The position numbers were made by a program, and so were the translations under genes. This document shows positions 5,794 to 6,172 of a stretch of DNA of 6,172 nucleotides, piece after piece. A model generated the notes under the pieces. That model ran no database searches. It was not told where the DNA came from and worked only from the letters and a program-made list of their open reading frames with translations. Every line of letters starts with the position of its first letter. Positions within the stretch are counted from its first letter, which is position 1. Source of the stretch: Rhodothermaceae bacterium (GTDB lineage Bacteria > Bacteroidota > Rhodothermia > Rhodothermales > JAHEMB01). The stretch lies in assembly GCA_024643915.1 (NCBI GenBank), contig JAHEMB010000245.1:1-6172 (forward strand). The letters run 5' to 3'.

Positions 5794-6172
5794 ATGATCA
5801 TCCGCACCGAAGCCGTCGTGCTGCGCAGCATGAAGTACGGCGAGACGAGTCGCATCGTCACCCTCTTCACGCGCGACAAGGGGAAGGTGAGCGTGATGGC
5901 CAAGGGCGCGCGCCTGACCAAGAGCCGCTTCGGCGCCACCCTCCAGCCGATGGCCTATACGCAGGTCGTCTTTTACTATAAGCCGACGCGGGAACTGCAA
6001 ACCCTGAGCGAGAGCGCCCATGTGCAGCCCTTCCTCAACTTGCACCGCGACCTCGACAAGATCACCCTCGGGCTGCGGATGGTGGAGCTTGCACAAGCCC
6101 TTTTGCAGCAGGAGGAGGCACACCCGGCCGCCTTCAACCTCCTCGTGGATGTGATGACCCGGCTTGACCGCG
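5794..6172 (+). CDS. recO: DNA repair protein RecO (N-terminal part, cut by window end)
   Basis: The first 126 codons are present, with no stop before the window edge. RecO works in the RecFOR pathway: it binds single-stranded DNA and SSB and, with RecR, helps load RecA onto gaps; it can also anneal complementary strands. The start MIIRTEAVVLRSMKYGETSRIV is a near-textbook RecO N-terminus, and the OB-fold covers about residues 1-78 (TLFTRDKGKVSVMAKGAR, then KSRFGATLQPM and VVFYYKPTRELQTLSES). The helical region that begins the C-terminal domain follows (RDLDKITLGLRMVELAQALL). Any zinc-binding cysteines would lie beyond the window. The ATG at 5794 fits the family start exactly; it lacks a Shine-Dalgarno motif. 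The gene is divergent from the ComEA-like gene, and a structured spacer lies just upstream. Identification is secure. Confidence 0.95.
   Translation, partial: MIIRTEAVVLRSMKYGETSRIVTLFTRDKGKVSVMAKGARLTKSRFGATLQPMAYTQVVFYYKPTRELQTLSESAHVQPFLNLHRDLDKITLGLRMVELAQALLQQEEAHPAAFNLLVDVMTRLDR

Noticed and set aside
5683..6123. 146-codon minus-strand frame over recO
   Set aside because: Antisense to a strongly conserved RecO N-terminus and without motifs of its own.
1..6172. CRISPR array, insertion sequence or attachment site
   Set aside because: No regularly spaced direct repeats, transposase or integrase coding sequence, or terminal inverted repeats with target duplications were found.

Overview
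The window is a GC-rich chromosomal segment. The genes and their style (an ECF sigma / FecR-type regulator / TonB-dependent receptor trio, a receptor with both an STN and a carboxypeptidase-regulatory-like domain, and no Shine-Dalgarno motif ahead of any convincing start) suggest the Bacteroidota side of the tree, most likely a Rhodothermota/Rhodothermales-type bacterium. The placement is an inference from gene content and base composition, not from a phylogenetic marker.

Layout. Positions 1-165 are a probable upstream region that remains open in the sigma-factor frame. Positions 166-4502 hold one plus-strand operon: an ECF sigma factor, overlapping by 4 nt a FecR-family anti-sigma/transducer, then after 27 nt a 908-residue outer-membrane receptor. 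Positions 4503-4643 are a gene-free spacer with weak inverted repeats only. Positions 4644-4895 encode a small single-pass membrane protein of unknown role. It converges on a minus-strand gene (5000-5506) for a membrane-anchored ComEA-type helix-hairpin-helix DNA-binding protein, and the gap holds GC-rich hairpins. A 287-nt divergent spacer (5507-5793) follows, with unusual inverted-repeat structure, and then recO starts at 5794 and runs off the end of the window.

How the genes work together. The first three genes form a classical cell-surface signalling unit. The receptor binds an external ligand and its periplasmic STN domain reports occupancy to the C-terminal domain of the FecR-like protein. 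That protein crosses the inner membrane and controls the sigma factor, which would activate the operon and/or other targets. The ligand is not readable from sequence; no SusD-like partner is present here. The second block (ComEA-like protein and RecO, divergently arranged) concerns DNA handling: DNA binding at the envelope and recombinational repair.

The genes themselves are of known families. The least explained material is in the spacers: a two-part sequence element shared by the region upstream of the sigma factor and the region upstream of recO, and a nested inverted repeat ending in T6 that lies 23 nt before recO and looks like a possible leader RNA or attenuator. These are candidates only.
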